Positions 46,552 to 55,391 are shown, counted from the first letter of the stretch. The stretch is 64,000 bases of DNA from Fen731 sp964481885 (GCA_964481885.1 CAYZUS010000008.1:14066-78065); one strand, 5' to 3'. Notes: generated by a model not told the origin, from the letters alone. Numbers and translations are program-made.

Positions 46552-46881
46552 TTAAAAGGGCCTGACAGTGACAGCGCCGGAAGTGTCGGCGCCGACATTC
46601 ATTAAAAGCCTGAATCTGTCATTTTTATCAATTTTTAGTTTTGAAACAGTGACTTCCAGCAGAAATCCCTCTGGAAGAAGGTTATCAAAAAAAGAAAATA
46701 GGCTCTCAGACTCAAACTTTTTTTCAGCAAGTGGCATTGTAAGGCTAACCGGCCTTGCGGAAATGTTATTTAGATACTCAGCATCATATTCAAATTCATA
46801 TGCTTTTTCTTTTCTTGAAAGAATACCGGCTTTTATATCATTGTAGTAAACTGCCGCACTATCTGTATTTTTTGCTTCCAT
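46552..46881 (-). CDS. hipS: HipS-like protein (stand-alone HipA N-subdomain)
   Basis: A 109-residue protein matching only the N-terminal subdomain of HipA: AVYYNDIKAGILSRKEKAYEF, RPVSLTMPLAEKKFES, FFDNLLPEG and the end LMNVGADTSGAVTV. In E. coli HipBST the corresponding HipS is the antitoxin that blocks HipT. It lies between hipB and hipT, 180 bp after hipB and 193 bp before hipT. No hipA kinase part follows in frame, so the split is real and not a single base error. Confidence 0.85.
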   Translation of the reverse strand: MEAKNTDSAAVYYNDIKAGILSRKEKAYEFEYDAEYLNNISARPVSLTMPLAEKKFESESLFSFFDNLLPEGFLLEVTVSKLKIDKNDRFRLLMNVGADTSGAVTVRPF

Positions 46882-47061
46882 CGTTTTTGTATCAAATTTT
46901 TAAATAAAGTTCTTATTTAGATATGCCCCATCTCTTATATTGCCGCTTTATTCGTTGCCTCTTCATTCGTTATTGTTTGTATTTCTTAACAGTTTAATCG
47001 GTCATTACCTCTTGATCCACCTCCATATTTGACACTGATTTATCCGTTGCTGACTCATTTG

Positions 47062-47271
47062 TCACCGCTTCATATCAACAGGTCCCAGTGTTTTTCCAAA
47101 AAGCCTCAAAACCTTGTTTAATGTATCTGTCCTGAAAGATGTCTTGCCCTGTTCCACATCCCTTATAAAACGCAGGCCCACACCTGCTTTTAATGCAAGT
47201 TCTTTTTGTGTAAGGTTTGCGGTCTTTCTCTGGGTTTTTATAAATAAGCTGATTGGATTGTCTTTTTCCAT
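47062..47271 (-). CDS. hipB: HipB-like HTH (XRE) regulator
   Basis: A 69-residue helix-turn-helix protein: LFIKTQRKTANLTQKELALK, AGVGLRFIRDVEQGKTSFR, and VLRLFGKTLGPVDMKR, the typical HipB arrangement. It should repress the hip operon by binding the four palindromes just upstream. It starts at ATG 47271. The nearest operator begins nine bases before this codon, so repressor binding would cover the translation start region. Confidence 0.9.
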   Translation of the reverse strand: MEKDNPISLFIKTQRKTANLTQKELALKAGVGLRFIRDVEQGKTSFRTDTLNKVLRLFGKTLGPVDMKR

Positions 47272-47279
47272 ATAAAATT

Positions 47280-47297
47280 TATACCTTAAAAGATATA
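47280..47297. promoter_or_regulatory. HipB operator O1
   Basis: TATACCTTAAAAGATATA, matching the consensus TATAYC-N6-GGTATA with one change. It lies 9 bp upstream of the hipB start codon. Confidence 0.7.
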
Positions 47298-47331
47298 AAA
47301 AGTCAACAAATCTGAAAATTTTAACCTATAA

Positions 47332-47349
47332 TATATCTATAAGGGTATA
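47332..47349. promoter_or_regulatory. HipB operator O2
   Basis: TATATCTATAAGGGTATA, both half-sites intact. Its centre is 52 bp from O1, about five helical turns. Confidence 0.7.
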
Positions 47350-47362
47350 AATACTGAATAAA

Positions 47363-47380
47363 TATATCAAATAAGGTATA
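47363..47380. promoter_or_regulatory. HipB operator O3
   Basis: TATATCAAATAAGGTATA, both half-sites intact. Its centre is 31 bp from O2, about three turns. Confidence 0.7.
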
Positions 47381-47403
47381 AAATAGTTAACAACTTTAAT
47401 AGC

Positions 47404-47421
47404 TATACCTTAAAAGGTATA
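47404..47421. promoter_or_regulatory. HipB operator O4
   Basis: TATACCTTAAAAGGTATA, a perfect 18-bp palindrome and the best site. Its centre is 41 bp from O3, about four turns. Confidence 0.75.
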
Positions 47422-47660
47422 TGCATTATTGTTTGTGCTATTTTATATAAGCAATAAAGAGATACACATAACGCACCAGAATTGGATTATTGGATTTTTA
47501 CTCGGTTTTAAGTATTATGAATCAGTAAGTTTTAATAAAGTGCCTGGCTTAAAAAATGGAACCAAAGTAAGTAAACAAATAATGTCAGCCACAAATATAT
47601 GCTTGTGCATAAGAGACACCAGATAAAATATATTTTGGATGCTGGATAAGGTAAAAAAAT

Positions 47661-48887
47661 ATGTCTGCAGCAATATTAACAGCCATAATAGCATCATGCG
47701 CAGTATTTGCCGCCGGGCTTTGTGCGCTTGTATACTGGTATGCTTTCAGGTTTGAGCCTGTTAATTTTAAGATTTCCAATATAACAATAAACATTTCAAA
47801 AAATGCTGCCGTAACCGATAAGGCTTCCGGGGCTGGTGATGATTCTGCCGGGATCGATGATGCGGCAGGCGAAATTGATAGTTCCCAAAACAAAAACGGC
47901 ACATATTCATACATGGCGGACAATTCAACCGGTGGCCCCGGAAAAGACAAAAGCTATATTTACGAATCTGCAGATACGCTGACTGATTCCAAGCATATGG
48001 TCGGTAAAGCTGAAATTCCTGATTTCACCATACTTCACCTTTCAGATTTTCACTTAAGAAAAGACAGAAAAGGAAAGAAGCTCTTTGAATTTGTGCGCTC
48101 TCTTTCCAGCTGCAACCCGGACTTTATATTTATTACAGGCGATCTTGTAGAAAAAGATATGTATTTTGATTACCTTATAGAAATGCTTAAGGACCTGAGT
48201 GCCAAAGCTGGGAAATATGCCGTCTTTGGGGTGCATGATTATTATAACAAGACCCCTGCTGAATTTTTAAAAAACATGATCAAAAGAAAAAAGGAATACC
48301 GGCAAAAAAATGATGTTTCCGGCCTTATAAGCAGGCTTGACGCAATTGGCATAAAAGTCTTAAGAAATGAAAGAGTGGCCCATCTGCTAAGCCAGGATTT
48401 CAGTATAAATATTACCGGTCTTGAAGATTTTATAATAGATAAAACTGATGTTGCCAAAGCATTTGGAAAATATGGTAATGAAGACCAAATAGAAGAAGTG
48501 CCTCAAAATAAACATAATTTAAAGGAAGAACAGACAATAGATAGAGGCTTGTTTGTACAGGAAGAAAAAGGCTACCATGACCTTAATAATACCCACAAAA
48601 TAGAGATATGCCTGACCCATACTCCCGACTTGGATCTTTTCAGCCGCCTTTCTGAAAATGGGGTTGATATTGTCCTTTCCGGGCATACACACGGTGGCCA
48701 GGTAAGGCTTCCCGGCATCGGCGCAATAATTTCGGGCTGTAACATGAAGGCAAAATACGCCTCCGGCCTTTTTTATTTTAAAAAGTTTGTCCTTTATGTA
48801 TCAAGAGGCTTAGGAGAAGGAAGATATTCGCCATTTCGGTTCTACTGCCCGCCAGAAGCTACTGTAATTAAAGTGTGCTTTAAGTAA
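47661..48887 (+). CDS. Membrane-anchored metallophosphoesterase (YaeI/YkuE-like)
   Basis: A 408-residue calcineurin-like phosphoesterase with one N-terminal membrane helix (AAILTAIIASCAVFAAGLCA), so the catalytic domain is tethered to the membrane. Metal-site motifs are LHLSDFHLRKD, FITGDLVEKD, LTHTPD and LSGHTHGGQVRLP. The usual GNHD is FGVHDYY here: the Asn that normally helps coordinate metal and phosphate is Val. Two polar insertions are present (about 45-105 and 270-305). Related proteins act on lipid-linked or UDP-sugar substrates, but the target here is unknown. AAGG precedes the ATG. Confidence 0.85.
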   Translation: MSAAILTAIIASCAVFAAGLCALVYWYAFRFEPVNFKISNITINISKNAAVTDKASGAGDDSAGIDDAAGEIDSSQNKNGTYSYMADNSTGGPGKDKSYIYESADTLTDSKHMVGKAEIPDFTILHLSDFHLRKDRKGKKLFEFVRSLSSCNPDFIFITGDLVEKDMYFDYLIEMLKDLSAKAGKYAVFGVHDYYNKTPAEFLKNMIKRKKEYRQKNDVSGLISRLDAIGIKVLRNERVAHLLSQDFSINITGLEDFIIDKTDVAKAFGKYGNEDQIEEVPQNKHNLKEEQTIDRGLFVQEEKGYHDLNNTHKIEICLTHTPDLDLFSRLSENGVDIVLSGHTHGGQVRLPGIGAIISGCNMKAKYASGLFYFKKFVLYVSRGLGEGRYSPFRFYCPPEATVIKVCFK

Positions 48888-49157
48888 AACTTTTAAAAAT
48901 TTTAAACAGGCCTTCTTCCACAAAACAGATTCAGGGAGGGAAATTAAAACATTTTTATCAATAACAGAGTGAATTCAACATTGCATTTTTATTCTAATAT
49001 TATTGCTTTAGATTTTGCTTAAAACAAATATTTATGAATTTGTGGTAAAATTAAAACCAAGCAAGATCAGAGATTGAGATATAGGTTTAAGAAATATCTG
49101 TTATGCTAAAATGATAGAATATTTAATTTAGTGAAACATTTAAAATTTGGTGAGAAT

Positions 49158-50495
49158 ATGCTGAAAGACATAGATGTTATTTTGTCAGATGGTGAGGGAT
49201 ATACCGTAGAATTTAAAGAAAACCCGGATAAATCTCTCGTTCAAGAGGTGTGTGCTTTCGCAAATGCCTCCGGCGGCAGGGTGTTGATTGGTGTTAATGA
49301 TAGCGGAAAGATTGTTGGTACAGATACCTGCAATGCAGCACGTTCAAGAATTCAAGATAGTATTAATCAAATAGAGCCGCGTCTGCCAGTAAATATGCAG
49401 GTCCATGACAGTATTATTGTAATAACCGTTCCACAGGGGAACAATAAGCCTTATTCATGTTCCAGAGGTTTCTTTGTACGCTTTGGGCCCAATTCTCAAA
49501 AATTAGAAAGAGATGAAATTGTAGATTTTTTTCAAAGCGAAGGGCATATTCGCTATGACTCAATTGTCAGAGAAGATTTACCGATTGAAGAAAAATTTGA
49601 TGAAAAGGCATATGTGACTTATATAAATAAAGCTAAAATTAGTGAAGTGCTGGATAAATCCGCTATCCTCAAAAATCTCGGTTGTATTGAATATATAAAT
49701 AGTAAAGCAGTATTTACAAATGCCGGTGGACTGTTTTTTAGAAAAAATACTGAAGATATCGTATATCAGCATGCCACAGTTGTTTGTGTTTTATACAAAG
49801 GAAAAGATAAAGTATATATCCTTGATGCAAAAGAGTATTCCGGTGGAATGGTGGAAAATGTCGATGAAGCAATGCTGTTTTTGAAGCGACATCTTAAATT
49901 GCGATATGAAATTGAAAGAGTCCAGAGAAAAAATATACTTGAAATACCGGAAAAAGCCCTGCGAGAAGCTCTTGTTAACGCTGTATGCCATCGCAACTAT
50001 TTTGAAAAAGGAGCAAGAGTAATGGTAGAAGTATTTGACAATCGGGTGGAAATAGTCAGCCCTGGCGGACTTCCAAAGGGCATAACTGACGCAAATTTCG
50101 GTTCTGTAAGCGTCACAAGAAATCCGATTATTGCAAATCTTTTACACCGGATTAATTATATAGAAAGAATGGGAACCGGGATCAATAGAATCAGAGCTGC
50201 AATGCAGGAAGCCGGACTTGAATTGCCTGTTTTTGAAAATGGGGATTTTTTCAAGGTTATATTTAAGAGAGCGTTTTCTGCTTCAAATGAAGCAGAAAGT
50301 GAAGCAGATAAGAAAGCAGAAAAAATAATAATTAAAGCGCTTAAAAGTGAACCTGCGATTACGCGAAAAAAACTTCAAGATGTTGCAGGATTTTCAAGCA
50401 GTAAGATTTATAGAACAATTGCAAGTCTGAAAAATCAAAACAAACTAATACGCCATGGCTCAGACCGGGCCGGATTCTGGGAAGTAAATGAATAA
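49158..50495 (+). CDS. AlbA/Schlafen-type DNA-binding regulator with GHKL-like ATPase domain and winged helix
   Basis: A 445-residue protein of the type often labelled RecG-like or ATP-binding transcriptional regulator. The N-terminal AlbA_2 domain has EFKENPD, VCAFANASGGRVLIGVND and FVRFGPNSQK. The C-terminal ATPase-like part has ALREALVNAVCHRNY, VEIVSPGGLP and ERMGTGINRIR. It ends with a winged helix (AITRKKLQDVAGFSSSKIYR). I use ATG 49158, behind GGTGAG; a GTG at 49131 is the longer option. A degenerate copy of its 3' part lies at 56338-56473. Confidence 0.85.
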   Translation: MLKDIDVILSDGEGYTVEFKENPDKSLVQEVCAFANASGGRVLIGVNDSGKIVGTDTCNAARSRIQDSINQIEPRLPVNMQVHDSIIVITVPQGNNKPYSCSRGFFVRFGPNSQKLERDEIVDFFQSEGHIRYDSIVREDLPIEEKFDEKAYVTYINKAKISEVLDKSAILKNLGCIEYINSKAVFTNAGGLFFRKNTEDIVYQHATVVCVLYKGKDKVYILDAKEYSGGMVENVDEAMLFLKRHLKLRYEIERVQRKNILEIPEKALREALVNAVCHRNYFEKGARVMVEVFDNRVEIVSPGGLPKGITDANFGSVSVTRNPIIANLLHRINYIERMGTGINRIRAAMQEAGLELPVFENGDFFKVIFKRAFSASNEAESEADKKAEKIIIKALKSEPAITRKKLQDVAGFSSSKIYRTIASLKNQNKLIRHGSDRAGFWEVNE

Positions 50496-50540
50496 GAAGT
50501 ATTTGAATTTTGACTGACAAATTCTAATATTTTATTGTCT

Positions 50541-50826
50541 TTATAACAATCCCTTATTTTTTAAAATTTGGTTGTACCCATCTTTTGTAAGAGGGCACTG
50601 AAATAAATCTATAACTTGTTTGGTCGTATCCAGGTTTAATTGCTTTTTCATCTGCTTAAGCAAAGAATCCCCGTAGGACTTATATTGTGTACCATAAGAG
50701 ATATATGTATAAACTACCTGTACGACGGCCATTATATTCGTGATAAAAATATTTGTGGTGGGTATTCTCTTCTGCAAACCCTTTAGAAGGGAGATTAGAT
50801 TCAATTAGCCTGCGATCAATTTGCAT
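50541..50826 (-). pseudogene. HicA-like small protein, frameshifted
   Basis: From the ATG at 50826, one base after the upstream gene's stop, the frame reads MQIDRRLIESNLPSKGFAEE, then HHKYFYHEYNGRRTG, and then runs into a stop. A second frame carries YTYISYGTQYKSYGDSLLKQ and a conserved-looking end, CPLTKDGYNQILKNKGLL. Removing one T at about 50715 joins them into about 94 residues. The His-His-Lys and Gly-containing strands resemble the HicA double-stranded-RNA-binding fold. It is either a decayed toxin or a sequencing error. Confidence 0.65.
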
Positions 50827-50827
50827 A

Positions 50828-51253
50828 TTACTCTTCGATTAACAAATTTTTATAGAGAATTTTCAGCCTTAAGGCATCGCCGGCCACCTGAGAATTATCT
50901 AAATTCTTATAATATTCAAAAAAATGGGTAATATGCAATTCTAAATCCTGCAGAGCTTCCTGAGGGGTATACCCTGTACCGCAAACAACAAGGTTTTCAT
51001 TTTCAGCAAAAAAGAAATCTTCATCACGGTAGACTTTTACAGCTATCGGAATAGGGGCATAAAATCTTTTAGTCATGCTTCGCAATCTCCACATGGGGGT
51101 TATATAAGGCTTTGCACGATCAGTAAAAACTTGCTGTGGATCTATCGCTGTAGCCGTGCCCACTCCGATGGCTCTGGTACTTTTGTAATTAATGGGTATA
51201 TATTCCATTCTTTCTTTTATTTCTTCATAGCTGTCAACTAATACAGTACCCAT
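50828..51253 (-). CDS. HicB-like protein of a TIGR04255-associated cluster
   Basis: A 141-residue protein. The C-terminal half (PIAVKVYRDEDFFFAENENL, VVCGTGYTPQEALQDLELHI) resembles the HicB strand-turn-helix with its G-x-T-x-EAL segment. The N-terminal half is unknown to me. Its ATG overlaps the stop of the TIGR04255-type gene as TAATG, so translation is coupled. It precedes the HicA-like gene by one base. Antitoxin function is inferred from order and fold resemblance. Confidence 0.6.
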   Translation of the reverse strand: MGTVLVDSYEEIKERMEYIPINYKSTRAIGVGTATAIDPQQVFTDRAKPYITPMWRLRSMTKRFYAPIPIAVKVYRDEDFFFAENENLVVCGTGYTPQEALQDLELHITHFFEYYKNLDNSQVAGDALRLKILYKNLLIEE

Positions 51254-51960
51254 TATACTACTTCTCCTCTTATCACCTTTTTGTAACCATCAGTTATCAA
51301 TTCTTCAAACAAATATTTTGTATGCTGATGACTTTCATTAAGATATTTCGAAATAGAATCAAAACTTAAATCCTTTTCTTTTGCATAATCGAAATCAAGA
51401 ATGATTACCTCATGACTCCCATCAAGCGAAATCGCAGGTTCAATGCGAGTAGTGATACTTCCACCATCAGTTTTTGACACAAATATTAAACTCAAATTAG
51501 TAAAATCAGTTGATATTGCCTTCGGTAAACCTATCTTTATATTTAAATAATTTTGCAAAGGAATAATTCCTTCTTCACGAGTAAAAGGTATAAAATTTAT
51601 GTAACGTAAACCGACGCGAGCAAGCATCTTAACTTTGTAAAGATTTTTGAAAATATCAACCATCCGCATTGTTTCTTTTCTAAACAAATCAAAACCTTCA
51701 TATTTTTTACAATATATTGCAAATTTATTAATAGAAAGCATAGCTCCATAGGTACCATCTGCTCGCTCAAATTTATATGTCTCAAATGCCATAGCCCTGC
51801 CTTCAACTGAACGAGGCACTAAAATCATGGAGTAGGCATCTCGTATTTTATCATAAAATTTATCCCTACCACATTCGACAGCCGGCTCATTGGGAAATCG
51901 TATTTCAAAAACAGTTTCTGCAAGGGGAGCATTTTCGTAAATTTTTTTCTCACTATCCAT
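51253..51960 (-). CDS. TIGR04255 family protein
   Basis: A 235-residue protein with the family opening YENAPLAETVFEIRFPNEP, then VGLRYINFIPFTREEG in the middle and a C-terminal helix near SKYLNESHQHTKYLFEELIT. The family is sporadically distributed and has no established biochemical function. It starts at an ATG behind GAGGTG and is translationally coupled to the HicB-like gene. All three genes form one short operon. Confidence 0.75.
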   Translation of the reverse strand: MDSEKKIYENAPLAETVFEIRFPNEPAVECGRDKFYDKIRDAYSMILVPRSVEGRAMAFETYKFERADGTYGAMLSINKFAIYCKKYEGFDLFRKETMRMVDIFKNLYKVKMLARVGLRYINFIPFTREEGIIPLQNYLNIKIGLPKAISTDFTNLSLIFVSKTDGGSITTRIEPAISLDGSHEVIILDFDYAKEKDLSFDSISKYLNESHQHTKYLFEELITDGYKKVIRGEVV

Positions 51961-51991
51961 TCTTACACCTCATTTATATAAATTATAGCAT

Positions 51992-52015
51992 AACTGATAG
52001 AAACTGATAGAAACT
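51992..52015. promoter_or_regulatory. Tandem 10-bp repeat upstream of the TIGR04255 operon
   Basis: AACTGATAGA occurs twice in direct tandem, followed by a further AACT. It lies 32-55 bp upstream of the TIGR04255-type start codon, the position expected for an operator. No regulator is identified. Confidence 0.45.
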
Positions 52016-52157
52016 TATTGAAAAAATTAAGCCTAACGGACGGCGACCTATTTATCTGCAATAACATAATGCAGGAGGACCCTTGCATCAACATCTGTTT
52101 GATGGTATTTTTTATTCTGGAAAGTGTCTCACCCTACAATAAATAAATAAATAATTG

Positions 52158-55100
52158 ATGATAGCACTGCATATTTCAATTTTAAATGGAACTCCTCATA
52201 TTTGGAGTGAAGCAAGCCATGTCGGCGCCCTTAAGGATTTGCAAACTGCCCTCAAAGCAATTGGTTTTGACATAAAAGTGCGCAGGAGCAATGTAGAATT
52301 TCTTACTGTATGGCTGCCGGCAACTGAAAATAAACCTCTGCCTTCCTCACCACTAATTGCACCGGAACCTGGTAAAAAGAAAAAAGTCAGCCTAAGGGCC
52401 TTTTCAGTTCTGGCAAGACCCTTAAATACAGAGGAGGCGCTTGAGTTTGCATCGATAGCCCGGGGCGGTAATATTGCCGAAAGTGCAGTAATTTTTGGCA
52501 ATTCGATTATTTGGACATGTAATCTTCTTAAAATAGCTCTTGACCTTGCATTGCAGGAGAATTTTCTGCCAACGATAATCCGGGATGGCGATTTCCACGA
52601 GGCCCGCTGGCAGCCCATACCTTTCGATGAAAGCGATAAACAGCTTGAAAAATTATCCGCAGGCATGCCTGCGGTCTGCCGTTGCCTAAGCAATGATTCC
52701 CAAAAAGCTCCCGAAGTACCGGCTCAAACAGTTCTAAATATGTTGCTCGTAAAAAGCCTTGATGCCATTATCAGAGGCGCCGGTCTTTTGGCAGATATTA
52801 ATAATCGCAAAAAGCACAGCAGCGGCATGCACGACAGCCTGAAGAACAGTCAGCACAACAGCCTGCGCAGCGGCTCACATGTCGATATGAACAGCCTTCA
52901 CAGCGACACACGCAGCGACATGCGAGACGACAGGCACAGCGGCACACACAGCGGCACTCGAAACGGCTCACACGGCGACACACACAGCGGCTCACGCAGC
53001 AGCATGCACATCGGCCTGAAGAACAGTCAGCACAACAGCCTTCATGATGCGTGGATTTTTGCATTAACTTCTGAAAATGCTCAAATTATGTGGGCCGACA
53101 AGCAGGAAATTTTAAGCTTTTCAAAACAGCTGGCAGACTGGAGCCGCCCTGTTGATTTAATTGCCTCCTCACCTTACAAATTCTGCTTTCGCCTCTCAGA
53201 ACCAGCCGGCGATGAAGATAAATGGCGTCTGGATTATTTGCTGCAACCCAAAGATGACCCGAGCCTGCAGCTGCCTCTTGCAGAGCTCTGGCATAAAAGC
53301 TCCAGGACAGTAAAACAATTACAAAGGGCAGAAGGCTCGCTGATGGAATTCATGCTGATGGCGCTTGGGCAGGCTTCCGGTTTGTGTCCATATATTGCAG
53401 AAAGTTTAAAAGAGAAAGACCCCGGCGGATTTGACCTGGATTCCCGCGGCGCATTAAATTTTCTGAAGGAATACTCTGAAGCTCTGAGGGCCAGTGATTT
53501 TACGGTATTGCTGCCTTCCTGGTGGGTCGGGCAAGCCACTGTTAAACATCTTGGACTAAAAGTAAAAGCCAAAAGTCCGCAAATGCAGGGCAGCGGCGGT
53601 ATCCTGACACTGAATTCCATGGTGGAATTTAATTATGCGGCATCACTTGGCAATGATGAGATTAGTCTTGAAGAGTTAAAATTTCTGGCAAAATTAAAAG
53701 CGCCTTTGGTAAAACTGCGGGGCCAGTGGACACAGATAAGCCCGCAGCAGATTAATTCTGCAATACTTTTACTTGAAAAACAAAAAAATCAGAAAGTCTC
53801 GGCCCGCGAGCTGCTGACTCTTGCCCTCGGTGCAGGTCGGCAGGTTGCAGGTATGTCGGTTGATACGGTTCAGGCAGACGGTTGGTTAAATGATCTGCTG
53901 GATAAATTAACAGGGCGAGCTGAGTATGTCACGCTGCCTCAGCCGCATGGATTTAAGGGAGAACTCAGGCCTTACCAGAAACAGGGGTTTTCCTGGCTGG
54001 CATTTCTTCGCCAGTGGGGACTGGGCGCCTGTCTTGCAGATGACATGGGGTTGGGTAAAACTGTTCAGACCCTGGCCCTGCTTCAAAGAGAACGTGCTGC
54101 CGGTGAAACAAGGCCCGTGCTGGTGGTGTGCCCCACAACTGTGATTAATAACTGGCGCAAAGAGGCAGAGTTTTTTACCCCTGATCTTAAAGTCCTGGTG
54201 CATCACGGCAGTGACAGACAGAAAAAGGGAGCTTTTAAAAAAGCTGCGCAAAGCAGCGCCATTGTTATTTCCAGCTACGGATTGCTGCAGCGGGATATAG
54301 ATTTCCTGAAAGAAGTCGGGTGGGCCGGGATGATTTTAGATGAAGCTCAGAATATAAAAAATCCTGAAACAGCCCAGTCAAAAGCTGCGCGGTTGTTACC
54401 TGCAGATTACAGGATAGCTATGACAGGCACGCCTGTGGAAAACCATATAGGTGATCTGTGGTCAGTCATGGAATTTCTAAATCAGGGACTGTTAGGCAGC
54501 CAGAATTCATTTAAAAACAACTTTTACAAACCAATACAGATTTATCACAAGCCGGATGCAATAAACAAGCTTAAGGCGCTTACGAGCCCCTTTATTTTGC
54601 GCCGCTTAAAAACTGACAAATCCATTATTTCGGATTTACCGGAAAAGATGGAAATAAAAGATTACTGTACTTTAACCAAAGAGCAGGCATCTCTTTACAA
54701 GGCAGTTGTTGATGAAATGCTCGAACAGGTGCAATCGGCGCAGGGTATCAGCAGGCGAGGGCTGGTTCTTGCCACACTTATGAAGTTAAAACAGGTTTGC
54801 AATCATCCGGCTCAGTTTGCAAAGGATAATTCCCCGATTGCAGACAGGTCCGGAAAACTGCAAAGACTAAAAGACATGCTTATACAAACCCGGGAATTAC
54901 AGGGGCGCACACTTATTTTTACCCAGTTTGCTGAGATGGGCATTATCCTGCAGAAGTATCTGCAGGAGCTTTTTGCAGAAGAAGTTTTTCTCCTGCATGG
55001 AGGCACAAGCAAAAAGAAGCGTGACGAAATGGTGGAGCATTTCCAGAACGATGAAAATGCTCCTCATATTTTTATTCTGTCGCTTAAAGCCGGCGGGACA

Positions 55101-55391
55101 GGCCTGACACTGACGCGCGCCAATTATGTGATACATTATGACCGCTGGTGGAATCCGGCAGTGGAAAATCAGGCCACGGACAGGGCTTACAGGATTGGCC
55201 AGACAAAAAATGTCGGGGTTTACAAGTTTATTGTTGCGGGCACTCTTGAAGAACGGATAGATGAGATGATTGAAAAAAAGGCCGGCATTGCTTCTGATGT
55301 TATCGGCAGCGGCGAACAGTTCTTAAGCGAACTGTCCAATGAAGATTTTAGTAAATTAATAAGGCTTGGAAGCGAAGCTTTAGGAGAATAA
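52158..55391 (+). CDS. SNF2-family DNA-dependent ATPase/helicase
   Basis: A 1077-residue Swi2/Snf2 protein. The first half is the SNF2-associated domain common in bacterial members. The ATPase core has Walker A DDMGLGKTVQTLALL, DEAQ box LDEAQNIKNP, motif III MTGTPVENHIGDLW, motif IV-V LHGGTSKKKRDEM and LSLKAGGTGLTL, and motif VI ATDRAYRIGQT. A His/Ser/Gly/Asp-rich insertion (about residues 216-300) interrupts the N-terminal domain. GGAG near its end serves the next gene, a SWIM protein, with which it forms a conserved pair. Confidence 0.93.
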   Translation: MIALHISILNGTPHIWSEASHVGALKDLQTALKAIGFDIKVRRSNVEFLTVWLPATENKPLPSSPLIAPEPGKKKKVSLRAFSVLARPLNTEEALEFASIARGGNIAESAVIFGNSIIWTCNLLKIALDLALQENFLPTIIRDGDFHEARWQPIPFDESDKQLEKLSAGMPAVCRCLSNDSQKAPEVPAQTVLNMLLVKSLDAIIRGAGLLADINNRKKHSSGMHDSLKNSQHNSLRSGSHVDMNSLHSDTRSDMRDDRHSGTHSGTRNGSHGDTHSGSRSSMHIGLKNSQHNSLHDAWIFALTSENAQIMWADKQEILSFSKQLADWSRPVDLIASSPYKFCFRLSEPAGDEDKWRLDYLLQPKDDPSLQLPLAELWHKSSRTVKQLQRAEGSLMEFMLMALGQASGLCPYIAESLKEKDPGGFDLDSRGALNFLKEYSEALRASDFTVLLPSWWVGQATVKHLGLKVKAKSPQMQGSGGILTLNSMVEFNYAASLGNDEISLEELKFLAKLKAPLVKLRGQWTQISPQQINSAILLLEKQKNQKVSARELLTLALGAGRQVAGMSVDTVQADGWLNDLLDKLTGRAEYVTLPQPHGFKGELRPYQKQGFSWLAFLRQWGLGACLADDMGLGKTVQTLALLQRERAAGETRPVLVVCPTTVINNWRKEAEFFTPDLKVLVHHGSDRQKKGAFKKAAQSSAIVISSYGLLQRDIDFLKEVGWAGMILDEAQNIKNPETAQSKAARLLPADYRIAMTGTPVENHIGDLWSVMEFLNQGLLGSQNSFKNNFYKPIQIYHKPDAINKLKALTSPFILRRLKTDKSIISDLPEKMEIKDYCTLTKEQASLYKAVVDEMLEQVQSAQGISRRGLVLATLMKLKQVCNHPAQFAKDNSPIADRSGKLQRLKDMLIQTRELQGRTLIFTQFAEMGIILQKYLQELFAEEVFLLHGGTSKKKRDEMVEHFQNDENAPHIFILSLKAGGTGLTLTRANYVIHYDRWWNPAVENQATDRAYRIGQTKNVGVYKFIVAGTLEERIDEMIEKKAGIASDVIGSGEQFLSELSNEDFSKLIRLGSEALGE
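52840..53042 (+). repeat. Repeat-rich insertion in the SNF2 gene bounded by direct repeats
   Basis: A roughly 25-base element (CTGAAGAACAGTCAGCACAA and CAGCCT) occurs at both ends of a stretch built from short CAGCGGCACACA/CACAGCGGCAC units. It encodes alternating Ser-His-Gly-Thr-Asp residues. GC content and codon use differ from the rest of the gene. Confidence 0.75.

Noticed and set aside
46552..46881. hipS and hipT as one hipA gene broken by a frameshift
   Set aside because: The two are separated by 193 bp, and the downstream protein starts with its own Cys-rich N-terminus typical of split HipA-like kinases.
47429..47626. 65-codon reading frame between the hip operators and the phosphoesterase
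   Set aside because: Poor start context, no recognisable family, and it begins beside the hip operator array.
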